Part shown: piece by piece, positions 1-9,829 of the stretch
Position numbering within the stretch: the stretch's first letter is position 1
Layout of the letters: each line of letters opens with the position of its first letter
Assembly (NCBI RefSeq): GCF_003480915.1
Contig: NZ_QUKD01000006.1
Span: forward strand, 62,001 to 126,000
Direction: 5' to 3'
Source of the DNA: Parabacteroides sp. TM07-1AC
GTDB taxonomy: Bacteria > Bacteroidota > Bacteroidia > Bacteroidales > Tannerellaceae
DNA: 64,000 nt
Position numbers and translations under genes: made by a program
Notes under the pieces: model-generated
Told to the model about the DNA's origin: nothing
Database searches by the model: none
The model's input: only the letters and a program-made list of their open reading frames with translations

Positions 1-1686
1 ACAGGTTCTTATGTGAACGATCAACAACATTATCGTGATTTTCAGAAATATATCCGGTACAATGAGAATAAAGAGTCGGAGCCTAACCATTTGGATGAAC
101 GTTATTATGGTTGGCATCGGGCAACGTTTGATGCCTTATTGAATTATGATAAACAATTTGGGCTGCACAATTTAAAGGCGATGGCAGGATGGCATACGGA
201 AAAGTATGATTATTCCTATACTAAAGCTTATCGTAAAAATTTTCCTACAAACGATTTGACGGACATTGGTGCAGGGGATGCAGCTTCCCAAACCAATGAA
301 GGATACACCAGAGAGTTGGCAATGGTTTCCTGGTTTGGTCGTATTAATTATGATTACGCCGGAAAATATTTATTGGAAGCGAATATCCGTTCTGATGCTT
401 CGTCCCGTTTTGCTGATGGAAATCGCTGGGGATATTTTCCATCGTTTTCAGGAGCATGGCGTTTGAGTGAAGAAAGCTTTATGGAAAGTACAAAAGACTG
501 GTTGAATAATCTGAAAATTCGTGCTTCCTGGGGATTGTTGGGAAATCAGGATGCTTTGGACGAATATTATCCGTGGATGAGTACTTATAATCTGGATGCC
601 AAATATCTGTTTGGAGGAGAGGTGAACACTGGGTATTATCAGAAATCTTATAAACTTTCTACTATTGGATGGGAGAAAGCTCGTACCTGGGGTATTGGTC
701 TGGATGCAACGATTAATAATAAGATCAATATATCTTTCGATTATTATGACCGTAAAACAACAGGGATCATTATGGACGTACCGGTTCCTGCGGAATTTGG
801 TCTGGATGCTTATAAAGATAATGTCGGTGCAATGGCCAATCGTGGAGTCGAGCTGATGGTAAGTTATAATAACTCCTGGGGCGACTGGAAGTTTGGTGCA
901 ACGGCAAATATGGCTTATAATAAGAACGAACTGCTGGATTTAGGTGGAGTCGATTATATGACTGATCCGAAAAATGAGTATAAACGTCGTGAAATAGGTA
1001 AACGGTTTAATTCCTACTATGTATATAAAGCTGATGGTTTTTTTAGTTCTGATGCTGACGCACAGGCTTATATGGATAAATATGCAGGGAAGGATGGGTA
1101 TCCGTTTGGTTCGCAAAAGTTTAAGGCTGGAGATTTGATTTATAAAGATGCTAATGGCGATGGTAAAATTACGGCTGATGACCGTGTTTTGGCTGGATCG
1201 ACTGATCCGACTGTTACATTTGCACTGAATCTGAATGCCGGTTATAAAGGCTTTGACTTGTCGATGCTATTTTCGGGTGCTGCAGGTGTACATCGTATGG
1301 TTGATGGAGGTTCTGTCGGTACTTTTTCCGGTGATATTTCTCATCCTGCATCTATATGGCTCGATGCCTGGACTCCGGATAATCAGGATGCAACGATGCC
1401 TCGTATATATTATATGCAAAATTCTCCAAGTGCGTCTTATAATGTCATGTCGACGTTCTGGATACAAAATACCAGTTATCTACGCATGAAGAACCTTCAG
1501 TTGGGATATACGATTCCTGCTAAAATATTGAAACCGATCGGTATCGAGAACTTGCGCGTTTATTATTCTGCAGAGAACTTATTTACGCTTGACAATATGT
1601 TTTTTGATATTGATCCGGAAAACTCAGGAACAAATGAATATCCTTTGCTTCAGACCCATTCTTTTGGGGTAAATCTGACATTCTAA
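1..1686 (+). CDS. SusC-like TonB-dependent outer-membrane receptor, 3' part (5' end outside window)
   Basis: The frame is open from base 1, so this is the C-terminal ~560 residues of a SusC/RagA receptor of about 1000 residues. These proteins are 22-strand beta-barrels that import oligosaccharides bound by the partner SusD lipoprotein, using TonB energy. The sequence shows typical barrel motifs: a RxDxSSRF-like segment (RSDASSRFADGNRWGYFPS), WRLSEESF, the DANGDGKI calcium-type loop, and an end in aromatic-rich beta strands with the terminal Phe (SFGVNLTF) usual for outer-membrane proteins. Signal peptide, plug and any STN domain lie upstream and cannot be judged. SusD follows after 34 nt, and GH43, GH95, GH120 and GH35 enzymes come next, so this is the importer of the region A locus. 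Confidence 0.95.
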   Translation, partial: TGSYVNDQQHYRDFQKYIRYNENKESEPNHLDERYYGWHRATFDALLNYDKQFGLHNLKAMAGWHTEKYDYSYTKAYRKNFPTNDLTDIGAGDAASQTNEGYTRELAMVSWFGRINYDYAGKYLLEANIRSDASSRFADGNRWGYFPSFSGAWRLSEESFMESTKDWLNNLKIRASWGLLGNQDALDEYYPWMSTYNLDAKYLFGGEVNTGYYQKSYKLSTIGWEKARTWGIGLDATINNKINISFDYYDRKTTGIIMDVPVPAEFGLDAYKDNVGAMANRGVELMVSYNNSWGDWKFGATANMAYNKNELLDLGGVDYMTDPKNEYKRREIGKRFNSYYVYKADGFFSSDADAQAYMDKYAGKDGYPFGSQKFKAGDLIYKDANGDGKITADDRVLAGSTDPTVTFALNLNAGYKGFDLSMLFSGAAGVHRMVDGGSVGTFSGDISHPASIWLDAWTPDNQDATMPRIYYMQNSPSASYNVMSTFWIQNTSYLRMKNLQLGYTIPAKILKPIGIENLRVYYSAENLFTLDNMFFDIDPENSGTNEYPLLQTHSFGVNLTF

Positions 1687-1720
1687 TCTATTTATTATCT
1701 ACAATTTAAAAGAAAGTTTT

Positions 1721-3331
1721 ATGAAACGACTATTAATATATATGCTGACAGGTGCATCGTTAATGGGCACATCCTGTTCCGATTTTTTAGATACGATTCC
1801 CCGGGATGCTTTATCTCCAAGTACGACCTGGCAGACTGAAGAAGATGCTCAAAAGTTTTTGGTTGGTTGTTATGACGGATGGGTGGATGACAGTGCGATT
1901 CTCTATTGGGATTGTGGCTCTGATTTCGGCTATAATAATTTTATACATGAAGGTTGGAGACTTATAGGTAACGGTGGTATGTCTCCGGGAAATCAGGTGG
2001 CCAATTTGTATAGTTTTAGTATGATTCGTCGTTGTAATGATTTTCTGACTAATATAGAAAATGTTGAATTTGAAGATGAAGCAGAAAAAAATGATATGAT
2101 CGGTCAGGTAAAGACTATCCGTGCTTTCCAGTATTTTGATAAGAACTGGTGGTATGGTGGTATCCCTATTATCGATTCTTATTCTACTGCAGATGAAGCA
2201 AAGGTGAAACGTAATACGGAGGAAGAAGTAAAACAATATGTTTATGATGAATTGGATGCTGCCATTCCTCTATTAAAAGAAACGCCTTCAGCCAGGGGGT
2301 ATATTGCTAAAGGGACAGCTTTGGCTTTGAAGATGCGTTCCGCTTTATATTATGGTGATTATGCACGTGCAAAAGAGGCTGCAAAAGCTATTATTGATAT
2401 GGGAATGTACGATCTGGAGTCTGATTATTCCAGACTGTTCCTGGTAGAAGGTCAGGATTCCAAAGAGATTATCATGGCCACTCAGCATGATACGAATTTG
2501 ACTTCTACCTGGGTAATAGCTACTATGTATAATAATGCAGATGGTGGTTGGTCGTCAATGGTTCCTACCCAGAATCTTGTTGATTTTTATGAAATGGATA
2601 ATGGTTTAACAAAGGAGGAAGCCGGTAGCGGTTATGATCCGGTTCATCCGTTTGCCAATCGCGACCCGCGTATGGCTATGACAGTGCTTTTTCCCGGACA
2701 GGACTGGGGGGGCGGAATATTGAATACGCTGGATAAGACCGTTAACGGGGTTGCCAATCCGAATGATCCGAACGGGGCGGATAACTCTTCCAAAACCGTT
2801 TTGACCTGGGCTAAGTATTTAGGTAAAAGTGTGAATTATTATGCTGATATGTGGTCTGCGAATGCTAATATTATCGTTTTCCGCTATGCAGAAGTCTTAT
2901 TAAGTTATGCAGAAGCAGAAAATGAACTGAATGGTCCTTCTGCTGAAATTTATAACATACTGAACCGTATTCGCAATCGTGTCGGGATGCCTGATGTCGA
3001 TCAGACGAAGTATAATACACAGGCAGAACTGCGTAAATTGATCCGCCGTGAACGTTCTGTCGAACTGGCTGGTGAAGGTCTTCGCCGGGCGGATATTCTT
3101 CGCTGGAAAGACGATAGTGGTAAACTGGTGGCAGAAACAGTTTTGAATGGCCCGTTGAATCGTATAACAGGAACTATCGACTATAAGGAAAGTAATCCTT
3201 ATAAACGTGCGGTAGTAACAGGAACGGAATTGATCGAGCCTCGTCAGTATGCATCTCATAATCGTTATTTACCGATTAAACAGGATGCAATGGATAAGAA
3301 TCCGAATCTGGACCAGACTCCGGGTTATTAA
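1721..3331 (+). CDS. SusD-like glycan-binding lipoprotein
   Basis: SusD/RagB family surface lipoprotein of 536 residues that caps the SusC barrel and binds the glycan. The N-terminus is a lipoprotein signal ending GTSC, with the lipidated Cys at residue 19, followed by SDFLDTIPRDA, the usual SusD start. TPR-like helices typical of the family are seen (QVKTIRAFQYFDKNWWYGGIPII) and the C-terminal half has the RYAEVLLSYAEAENEL and RRERSVELAGEGLRRADILRW motifs. The gap to susC is 34 nt, indicating co-transcription. A strong hairpin terminator lies 20 nt after the stop, so downstream enzymes are probably expressed at a lower level than this pair. Confidence 0.95.
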   Translation: MKRLLIYMLTGASLMGTSCSDFLDTIPRDALSPSTTWQTEEDAQKFLVGCYDGWVDDSAILYWDCGSDFGYNNFIHEGWRLIGNGGMSPGNQVANLYSFSMIRRCNDFLTNIENVEFEDEAEKNDMIGQVKTIRAFQYFDKNWWYGGIPIIDSYSTADEAKVKRNTEEEVKQYVYDELDAAIPLLKETPSARGYIAKGTALALKMRSALYYGDYARAKEAAKAIIDMGMYDLESDYSRLFLVEGQDSKEIIMATQHDTNLTSTWVIATMYNNADGGWSSMVPTQNLVDFYEMDNGLTKEEAGSGYDPVHPFANRDPRMAMTVLFPGQDWGGGILNTLDKTVNGVANPNDPNGADNSSKTVLTWAKYLGKSVNYYADMWSANANIIVFRYAEVLLSYAEAENELNGPSAEIYNILNRIRNRVGMPDVDQTKYNTQAELRKLIRRERSVELAGEGLRRADILRWKDDSGKLVAETVLNGPLNRITGTIDYKESNPYKRAVVTGTELIEPRQYASHNRYLPIKQDAMDKNPNLDQTPGY

Positions 3332-3351
3332 TTTTGTATTTGGTTGAAAGC

Positions 3352-3400
3352 GAGGAATATCTCCGATGTCTTCTGTGTTTCGGAGATATTCCTCTTTTTT
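3352..3400 (+). terminator. Rho-independent-type terminator after susD
   Basis: A perfect 15-bp stem (3352-3366 with 3380-3394, arms beginning GAGGAATATC), a 13-nt loop and then six T. It lies between susD and the GH43 gene, so it is likely an attenuator within the locus rather than the end of it. Confidence 0.85.
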
Positions 3401-3438
3401 AATAAAGACCAGTGTTGTACTTGCTAAAAATAATTAGA

Positions 3439-5019
3439 ATGAAATTACACAACCTTTTCAATATAGCATTATTGTGTTTAGCCTCTTTCCTGGTTGAGGC
3501 ACAACAAGTATGGACTCCTGATAACGGAGACGGAACATTTACGAATCCTCTTATGTGGGGAGACTGGCCTGACCCCGATATTATTCGCGTCGACGATGAT
3601 TTCTATTTTATATCGACCAGTATGCATTATGTACCGGGAAGCCCGATCGCAACCTCTAAAGATTTGGTTAATTGGAAAATGGTGGGATATGCCGTTGACC
3701 GATATGATGAAGATGAACGTTATGATATGCAGAACGGACAGTTATATCTGAATGGATCCTGGGCAAATACGATCCGCTATAATAACGGTAAATTTTATGT
3801 AGGTTTCTGTACCCCTTATGGGTTGGGCACGGAAACCGGACATTTTTCCATTTGTGAGGCAGATAAACCGGAGGGTCCCTGGAAACGTACTATATTCCCG
3901 GAATATCTTTACGATCCGGGGCTGTTTTTCGATGATAACGGCAAGGTATATGTGGTTCACGGGCAGGGAAAGTTACTCATTACGGAATTGAATTCCGACG
4001 TGAGGTCTGTTAAAGGAAAACCTGTTGAAATCTGGAATAAACGATTTGAGAACAGCCAGACATTCGGTAAACGTTTTGGAATGGAAGGTGCCCATATGTA
4101 TAAGATTAACGGAAAATATTATATCACTTGTCCGGCTGGTGGCACGGAAGGCTGGCAGGTTTGTCTTCGTTCCGATAGTATTTATGGTCCGTACGAACAT
4201 AAAATAATCGTGGACGACAACAGTTCTTATCCTCCTAACGGTTTACATCAGGGAGGGATGGTTCAGTTGAAGAATGGTGATTGGTGGTTTATTATCATGC
4301 AGGACCGGGGTCCTATCGGTCGTGTTCCCTGTTTAATGCCTGTTAAATGGGTCGATGGCTGGCCGATGCTGGGTACTGAAGGAAAAGATGTTATTACTTA
4401 TCCAAAACCGAATGTCGGTAAGACATATCCGGTTATGGTACCGGCGACATCGGATGAGTTTAAAGGGAAGAAGCTGGGACTACAATGGCAGTGGAACCAT
4501 AATCCGGATGATACGAAATGGACATTGACTGAACGTCCGGGATATATGCGTCTGAAGGCATCGCAGGCAAAAAGTCTGAAAGAGGCTCGTAATACTTTAA
4601 CTCAACGTGTACAGGGACCGTCATCAGAAGGTTCTGTATTGGTGGATATTACCGGTCTGAAAGATGGAAATGTGGCAGGATTCGGAGTATTCCAGTTTCC
4701 GTATGCTTATGTAGCTGTACAACAGGAGGGAGCTGACCGGAAGATTGTTATGTGTAATGACGGGGAGATCGTAGAGACGGTAGATGCTTTAAAAGGTAAT
4801 AAGATCTGGATTCGTGCCCGGGTTATGGACAAAGACTTTACAGCTCGTTTCTATTACAGTCTCGATGGAAAGACTTATTCTCCGATAGGAAATGAACTGA
4901 AAATGGGGTTAGGTCTGGATTGGACTGCAAACCGTTTTGCCTTGTTTAATTATTCAACGAAAGCAAATGGAGTTGGCGGTTATGCTGATTTCGACTGGTT
5001 CCATTTTACAGGAAAATAA
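3439..5019 (+). CDS. GH43 family glycosidase (beta-xylosidase / alpha-L-arabinofuranosidase type), secreted
   Basis: A 526-residue protein with a signal peptide (MKLHNLFNIALLCLASFLVEAQ). A GTG lies upstream at 3412, but the ATG at 3439 gives the clean signal peptide. The five-bladed GH43 propeller begins at WTPDNGDGTFTNP. Candidate catalytic residues are Asp45 in WPDPDII (base), Asp159 in YDPGLFF (pKa modulator) and Glu216 in MEGAHMYK (acid). After about residue 330 there is a C-terminal beta-sandwich like the GH43 beta-xylosidase C-terminal (ConA-like) domain. The architecture resembles GH43 subfamily 12 enzymes of Bacteroidetes xylan loci; that subfamily assignment is by memory of the motif pattern. 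It follows the susD terminator and is followed after 16 nt by GH95, consistent with removal of arabinose or xylose from heteroxylan oligosaccharides. Confidence 0.88.
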   Translation: MKLHNLFNIALLCLASFLVEAQQVWTPDNGDGTFTNPLMWGDWPDPDIIRVDDDFYFISTSMHYVPGSPIATSKDLVNWKMVGYAVDRYDEDERYDMQNGQLYLNGSWANTIRYNNGKFYVGFCTPYGLGTETGHFSICEADKPEGPWKRTIFPEYLYDPGLFFDDNGKVYVVHGQGKLLITELNSDVRSVKGKPVEIWNKRFENSQTFGKRFGMEGAHMYKINGKYYITCPAGGTEGWQVCLRSDSIYGPYEHKIIVDDNSSYPPNGLHQGGMVQLKNGDWWFIIMQDRGPIGRVPCLMPVKWVDGWPMLGTEGKDVITYPKPNVGKTYPVMVPATSDEFKGKKLGLQWQWNHNPDDTKWTLTERPGYMRLKASQAKSLKEARNTLTQRVQGPSSEGSVLVDITGLKDGNVAGFGVFQFPYAYVAVQQEGADRKIVMCNDGEIVETVDALKGNKIWIRARVMDKDFTARFYYSLDGKTYSPIGNELKMGLGLDWTANRFALFNYSTKANGVGGYADFDWFHFTGK

Positions 5020-5035
5020 TAAAAGATATTTATCG

Positions 5036-7423
5036 ATGAAATACATTATTTGCTTTTTAATATTCTGTTTGTCCGGTTGTGGCTTACAGACAAATAATTA
5101 TAATTCTGATTTGCAATCTTCCGGGCGATGGGTAGTCTGGTCGGAGAAGCCGTCTGCAATATGGGAAGATGCTTTTGTGACTGGAAATGGTAGCCATGGA
5201 ACAATGGTTTTAGGGCAGCCTGGCGATGAACGGATCATCTGTGTACATGAAGAACTGTTTATCCGTGGATGGGATCATAATAAAGAGACGGTACCTGTCA
5301 CTGCTGACCTTCTTCCGGAAGCTCGCAGATTTATAGATGAAGAAAAGAGTGATCGAGCTGCAGAATTGATAGCGGGTGAGGCAGACCGTCAGCTGATAGA
5401 AATGGGAGCCAGACAACGATGGCCTTTGATCCCTCATCCGGCTTTTGATTTGCGAATACAATATGTGGATACGTTGGCTTTGGCAAATGAAAAGTATCGG
5501 CGCCAGTTGGACTTGGAAACAGGAGTGGCCACTGTTTATAGAAATGGGGAAGAAGATGTGTGTGAATCGATTTTCTCATCCAGAACGCACAATGTAAACG
5601 TTATTCGATTGAAAGCTGGTAAACAGGGAAAAATCAATACACTATTGAGCTTGGAAGAAACTCCAGGACGACATGGTATACATTTTGAACATAATTTGGA
5701 TAGTGCTTTTCTTTCTGTTAAATCAGGTGCTGTCCCTGGTTGGCTGACCTATCATGCGGCCTATGCGAACGATCCCGGAGGATATGATGGATTGGCACGG
5801 GTTACCTTGAAAGGTGGTAAAATGGAACAGGAAGGCTCATCTCTGAAAATCGAAGATGCGGATGAAATCCTCATTTTAGTTCGTATTACTCCGTTAGCGG
5901 ATGGAAAAATATCGAAAGAAACAAATGTGCGACAAGAGTTATCCGAATTATCGGATAGTTACGAAGAGTTATTGTCTTCACATAGTAAAGAACATGGAGA
6001 AATGTTCCGCCGTATGCAATTGGATCTTGGAAGCGCTTCAGAATGGAAAGAGATACCTACAGAGCAAATGCTTGCAACAATTGAAGAGAAAGGTGTAACT
6101 CCGTTGTTTTTAGAACAGATACATGCAATGGGCCGTTATTTATTGATCTCTTCGTGTGGTAAATATCCACCTCCTTTGCAAGGAATTTGGGGAGGAGGAT
6201 GGAAACCGGATTGGATCGGCGGGTTTGTCTGGGACTCCAATATCAACCTGGCAATCTCAGCTGCTTCGATGAGCAACCTGCCGGAATGTGCGGAATCTTA
6301 TTGCAGCTATGTTGAACGGCTGTTACCCGGATGGCGTTTGAACGCCAAGAACTATCTGGGATGCCGGGGCTTTATCGTTGCTCATTATAACGACCCGGAA
6401 AATGGCTATCTGACTCATTTTGGTGCTTCTTTCCCTTGGATGTGTTGGCCGGGAGGGGCTGGTTGGAATTTGCGTCCGTTTTATGAATATGCCATGTTGA
6501 TGGGAGATAATGAAGCATTGGAAAAAAGAGTGCTGCCCTTATATCGTGAGATGGCGGATTTCTATGAAGACTTTTTGGTATTGGGGAGTGATAGTTTGTT
6601 TCATATTACTCCGAGTGTCTCACCAGAAAATACACCGGTAGGGAGTAATACCTGGTTGAGTAAAGACGCTACGATGGATGTAGCTATAGCCCGTGAGGTA
6701 TTTAGTATCTTGCTGGATATGGGAAAACAATTTGATTTACCGCAGGAAGAAAGATTAAAATGGAAATTTTATTTGGATAGACTGCCTGAATATCGGATTA
6801 ATGAAGATGGTGCTTTAGCTGAATGGGTAGATGCCACCTATCCGGATATATATGATCACAGATGTCAGTCTCATTTGTATCCTGTTTTCCCTAGTTCTCA
6901 ATTAGGGAAGAGTAAGGGGAGTGAGCGATTGATACAAGCAGCAAAAGTAGCTTTGGATAAACGTTTTGAATTTGATACGAGCTCGGCTCATGGTTTGCTT
7001 CATGTAGCTCTTCAGGCTGCTCGTTTGGGAGATATGGACAAAGTCGTAAAGAATTTGGATCGTTTCAGCCGTCGTCATTATGTATATAATGGGCTGGTAA
7101 CATCCCATGATCCCAACCATCAGATTTATAATTTGGATGCAATATTGAGTCTGCCTCGTTTATTTATGGAGATGCTGGTATATACCGAACCGGGGAAAAT
7201 GGAACTGTTGCCAGCGTGGCCGAGAGAATATGCCGACGGGCAACTAAAAGGTGTCAGGGTCTTTGGTGGGCATACGCTTGACATATCTTGGAAAGAAGGG
7301 GAACTGGTTGATGCAGTTTTGTATGCAGCACAGGATGGTTTGTATGAAATATCTTACCGGGGTAAGATGAAACAGATAAAACTTCAAACAGGTAAGAGTT
7401 ATCATTTTTCAGATGTTTTTTAA
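5036..7423 (+). CDS. GH95 family alpha-L-fucosidase / alpha-L-galactosidase, copy 1 (altered active-site motif)
   Basis: A 795-residue lipoprotein (signal MKYIICFLIFCLSGC). GH95 features are an N-terminal beta domain (WEDAFVTGNGSHGTMVLG), an (alpha/alpha) barrel with WDSNINLAISAAS, a SPEN motif with Glu531 as candidate general acid, and a C-terminal ELLPAWP...GVRVFGGHTLDISW segment. The family's usual HRHxSHL motif reads HRCQSHL here (Cys610), whereas the neighbouring paralogue keeps HRHLSHL. This copy may therefore be weaker or have different specificity. The start is the ATG at 5036, by the signal peptide; the open frame reaches upstream into the GH43 gene. GH95 includes 1,2-alpha-L-fucosidases and the alpha-L-galactosidases that trim corn xylan. 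The next gene starts 21 nt downstream. Confidence 0.87.
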   Translation: MKYIICFLIFCLSGCGLQTNNYNSDLQSSGRWVVWSEKPSAIWEDAFVTGNGSHGTMVLGQPGDERIICVHEELFIRGWDHNKETVPVTADLLPEARRFIDEEKSDRAAELIAGEADRQLIEMGARQRWPLIPHPAFDLRIQYVDTLALANEKYRRQLDLETGVATVYRNGEEDVCESIFSSRTHNVNVIRLKAGKQGKINTLLSLEETPGRHGIHFEHNLDSAFLSVKSGAVPGWLTYHAAYANDPGGYDGLARVTLKGGKMEQEGSSLKIEDADEILILVRITPLADGKISKETNVRQELSELSDSYEELLSSHSKEHGEMFRRMQLDLGSASEWKEIPTEQMLATIEEKGVTPLFLEQIHAMGRYLLISSCGKYPPPLQGIWGGGWKPDWIGGFVWDSNINLAISAASMSNLPECAESYCSYVERLLPGWRLNAKNYLGCRGFIVAHYNDPENGYLTHFGASFPWMCWPGGAGWNLRPFYEYAMLMGDNEALEKRVLPLYREMADFYEDFLVLGSDSLFHITPSVSPENTPVGSNTWLSKDATMDVAIAREVFSILLDMGKQFDLPQEERLKWKFYLDRLPEYRINEDGALAEWVDATYPDIYDHRCQSHLYPVFPSSQLGKSKGSERLIQAAKVALDKRFEFDTSSAHGLLHVALQAARLGDMDKVVKNLDRFSRRHYVYNGLVTSHDPNHQIYNLDAILSLPRLFMEMLVYTEPGKMELLPAWPREYADGQLKGVRVFGGHTLDISWKEGELVDAVLYAAQDGLYEISYRGKMKQIKLQTGKSYHFSDVF

Positions 7424-7444
7424 ATGTTTATGAAGTTATTTGAT

Positions 7445-9829
7445 ATGAAATACATCCTTTGTTTTCTGATAATCGGTTTATCTGGTTGTAGTTTACAAAG
7501 TAAGATATCCGGCCCGGAAGTGCAATCTTCCGGGCGGTGGGTGGTCTGGTCGGAGAAGCCGTCTGCAATATGGGAAGATGCATTTGTGACTGGAAATGGC
7601 AGTCATGGAACAATGGTTTTAGGGCAGCCTGGCGATGAACGGATCATCTGTGTACATGAAGAACTGTTTATCCGTGGATGGGATCATAATAAAGAGACGG
7701 TACCTGTCACCGCTGATCTGTTGCCGGAAGTACGCCGTCTGATCGATGAAGATAAAAATAATCAGGCATCTAGTCTGATTGCTGATGAGGCTGATCGTCA
7801 GCTGGTCGGGATGGGAGCCAAACAACGATGGCCTTTGATCCCTCATCCGGCTTTCGATTTGCGGATACAATATCCGGATCGGCCTGCTTCTGTTAATGGG
7901 AAATATCGCCGCCAGCTCGATCTGGAAACAGGAGTTGCTTCTGTTTTTTATGATGAAGAGAACGGGATGACGGAATCGGTTTTCTCTTCCAGGAAACATG
8001 ATATCAATGTCATTCGGCTGAAGGCTGGTAAACAGGGAAAAATCAATACAATCCTGAGTTTTGAAGAAACTCCCGGGCGACAGGGTATGCACTTTGAACA
8101 TAACCTGGACAGTGCTTTTCTTTCGGTTGAGCCAGGGGCTATCCCTGGTTGGCTGACTTATCATGCAGCCTATGCGAATGATCCCGGGGGATACGATGGC
8201 TTGGCGCGGGTTACTCAGAAAGGCGGAAATATGCAACAGGAAGGTTCATGTCTGAAGATTGAAGGTGCAGACGAAATACTTGTTTTGGTGCGTATTACTC
8301 CGTTGGCGGATGGCAAAACATCAGAAGAAATGAATGTACGACAGGAGTTGTCAGGCTTATCGGACAGTTATGAAGAGTTACTGTCTTTACACAGCAAGGA
8401 ACATAAAGAGATGTTCTGCCGGATGCAGTTGGATCTGGGATGTGCTTCAGAGTGGAAAGAAATCCCTACGGAACAAATGTTAGAAACAGTAAACAAACAG
8501 GGAGTGACTCCTTTGTTTATGGAACAAATGCATGCAATGGGTCGTTATTTGTTGATCTCTTCGTGTGGAAAATATCCGCCTCCCTTGCAAGGTATCTGGG
8601 GAGGAGGATGGAAACCGAACTGGATCGGCGGGTTTGTCTGGGACTCCAATATCAACCTGGCAATCTCAGCTGCTTCGATGAGCAACCTGCCGGAATGTGC
8701 GGAATCTTATTGCAGCTATGTTGAACGGCTGTTACCCGGATGGCGTTTGAACGCCAGGAACTATTTGGGATGCCGGGGCTTCATCGTAGCTCATTATAAT
8801 GATCCGGAGAACGGCTATCTGACTCATTTCGGACCTTCTTTCCCCTGGATGTGCTGGCCGGGAGGAGCGGGCTGGAATCTACGTCCGTTCTACGAATATG
8901 CCATGCTGACAGGGAATAATGAAGCATTGGAAAAAAGAGTGCTGCCTTTGTATCGTGAGATAGCGGATTTCTATGAAGATTTTTTGGTACTGGGCAGTGA
9001 TAGCCTGTTTCACTTCACTCCGAGCGTATCACCGGAAAATGCACCGAACGGGAATGATACCTGGTTGAGTAAAGATGCTACGATGGATGTGGCGATAGCC
9101 CGTGAAGTTTTCGAAATCTTGTTGGATATGGGAAAACAGTTCGGTTTGCCGCAGGAAGAGATGGATAAATGGAATTTTTATCTGGAGAGACTACCTGAAT
9201 ATCGGATCAATGAAGACGGTGCTTTGGCAGAATGGATAGATCCCGGTTATCCTGATGTATACAACCATCGGCATTTATCTCATTTATACCCTGTATTCCC
9301 AGGGTCCCAGCTTAGCAAAAATAAAGGGGACAAGCTATTGAGACAAGCAGCTAAGGTCGCTTTGGATAAACGTTTTGAGTTCGATACCAGTTCGGCACAC
9401 GGTTTGCTTCATTTGGCCCTTCAGGCCGTACGTATCGGAGATATGGACAAAGTCGTGAAAAATCTGGATCGTTTCAGCCGCCGTTATTATGTATACGACG
9501 GGCTGGTAACTTCTCATGACCCGAATCATCAGATCTATAATTTGGATGCTATATTAAGCTTGCCTCGTTTGTTTATGGAGATGCTGGTATATACAGAACC
9601 GGGGAAAATAGAATTGTTACCGGCATGGCCGAAAGAGTATGCCGACGGACAACTGAAAGGTGTCCGGGTCTTCGGCGGGCATACGCTCGACATATCCTGG
9701 AAAGACGGGGAACTGGTCGATGCTGTTTTGCATGCGGCACAAGACGGACCATACGAGGTTCTTTACCGGGATAAAATCAAACAGCTGGAACTCCATAAAG
9801 GAGAAACATATCAAATAACTATGCCATGA
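7445..9829 (+). CDS. GH95 family alpha-L-fucosidase / alpha-L-galactosidase, copy 2
   Basis: A 794-residue lipoprotein (MKYILCFLIIGLSGC), a tandem paralogue of the preceding gene; the two are collinear without net gaps through the catalytic domain. ATG at 7424 directly abuts the previous stop and would add seven residues. I chose 7445 because it aligns exactly with copy 1: the SPEN Glu is residue 531 and the HRHLSHL His is residue 610 in this numbering. All GH95 motifs look intact (WDSNINLAIS, SPEN, HRHLSHL, ELLPAWP). Two stretches, 7604-7710 and 8621-8756, are base-for-base identical to copy 1, although other parts differ at many third positions. Its TGA overlaps the ATG of the GH120 gene (ATGA), indicating translational coupling. 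Confidence 0.9.
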   Translation: MKYILCFLIIGLSGCSLQSKISGPEVQSSGRWVVWSEKPSAIWEDAFVTGNGSHGTMVLGQPGDERIICVHEELFIRGWDHNKETVPVTADLLPEVRRLIDEDKNNQASSLIADEADRQLVGMGAKQRWPLIPHPAFDLRIQYPDRPASVNGKYRRQLDLETGVASVFYDEENGMTESVFSSRKHDINVIRLKAGKQGKINTILSFEETPGRQGMHFEHNLDSAFLSVEPGAIPGWLTYHAAYANDPGGYDGLARVTQKGGNMQQEGSCLKIEGADEILVLVRITPLADGKTSEEMNVRQELSGLSDSYEELLSLHSKEHKEMFCRMQLDLGCASEWKEIPTEQMLETVNKQGVTPLFMEQMHAMGRYLLISSCGKYPPPLQGIWGGGWKPNWIGGFVWDSNINLAISAASMSNLPECAESYCSYVERLLPGWRLNARNYLGCRGFIVAHYNDPENGYLTHFGPSFPWMCWPGGAGWNLRPFYEYAMLTGNNEALEKRVLPLYREIADFYEDFLVLGSDSLFHFTPSVSPENAPNGNDTWLSKDATMDVAIAREVFEILLDMGKQFGLPQEEMDKWNFYLERLPEYRINEDGALAEWIDPGYPDVYNHRHLSHLYPVFPGSQLSKNKGDKLLRQAAKVALDKRFEFDTSSAHGLLHLALQAVRIGDMDKVVKNLDRFSRRYYVYDGLVTSHDPNHQIYNLDAILSLPRLFMEMLVYTEPGKIELLPAWPKEYADGQLKGVRVFGGHTLDISWKDGELVDAVLHAAQDGPYEVLYRDKIKQLELHKGETYQITMP

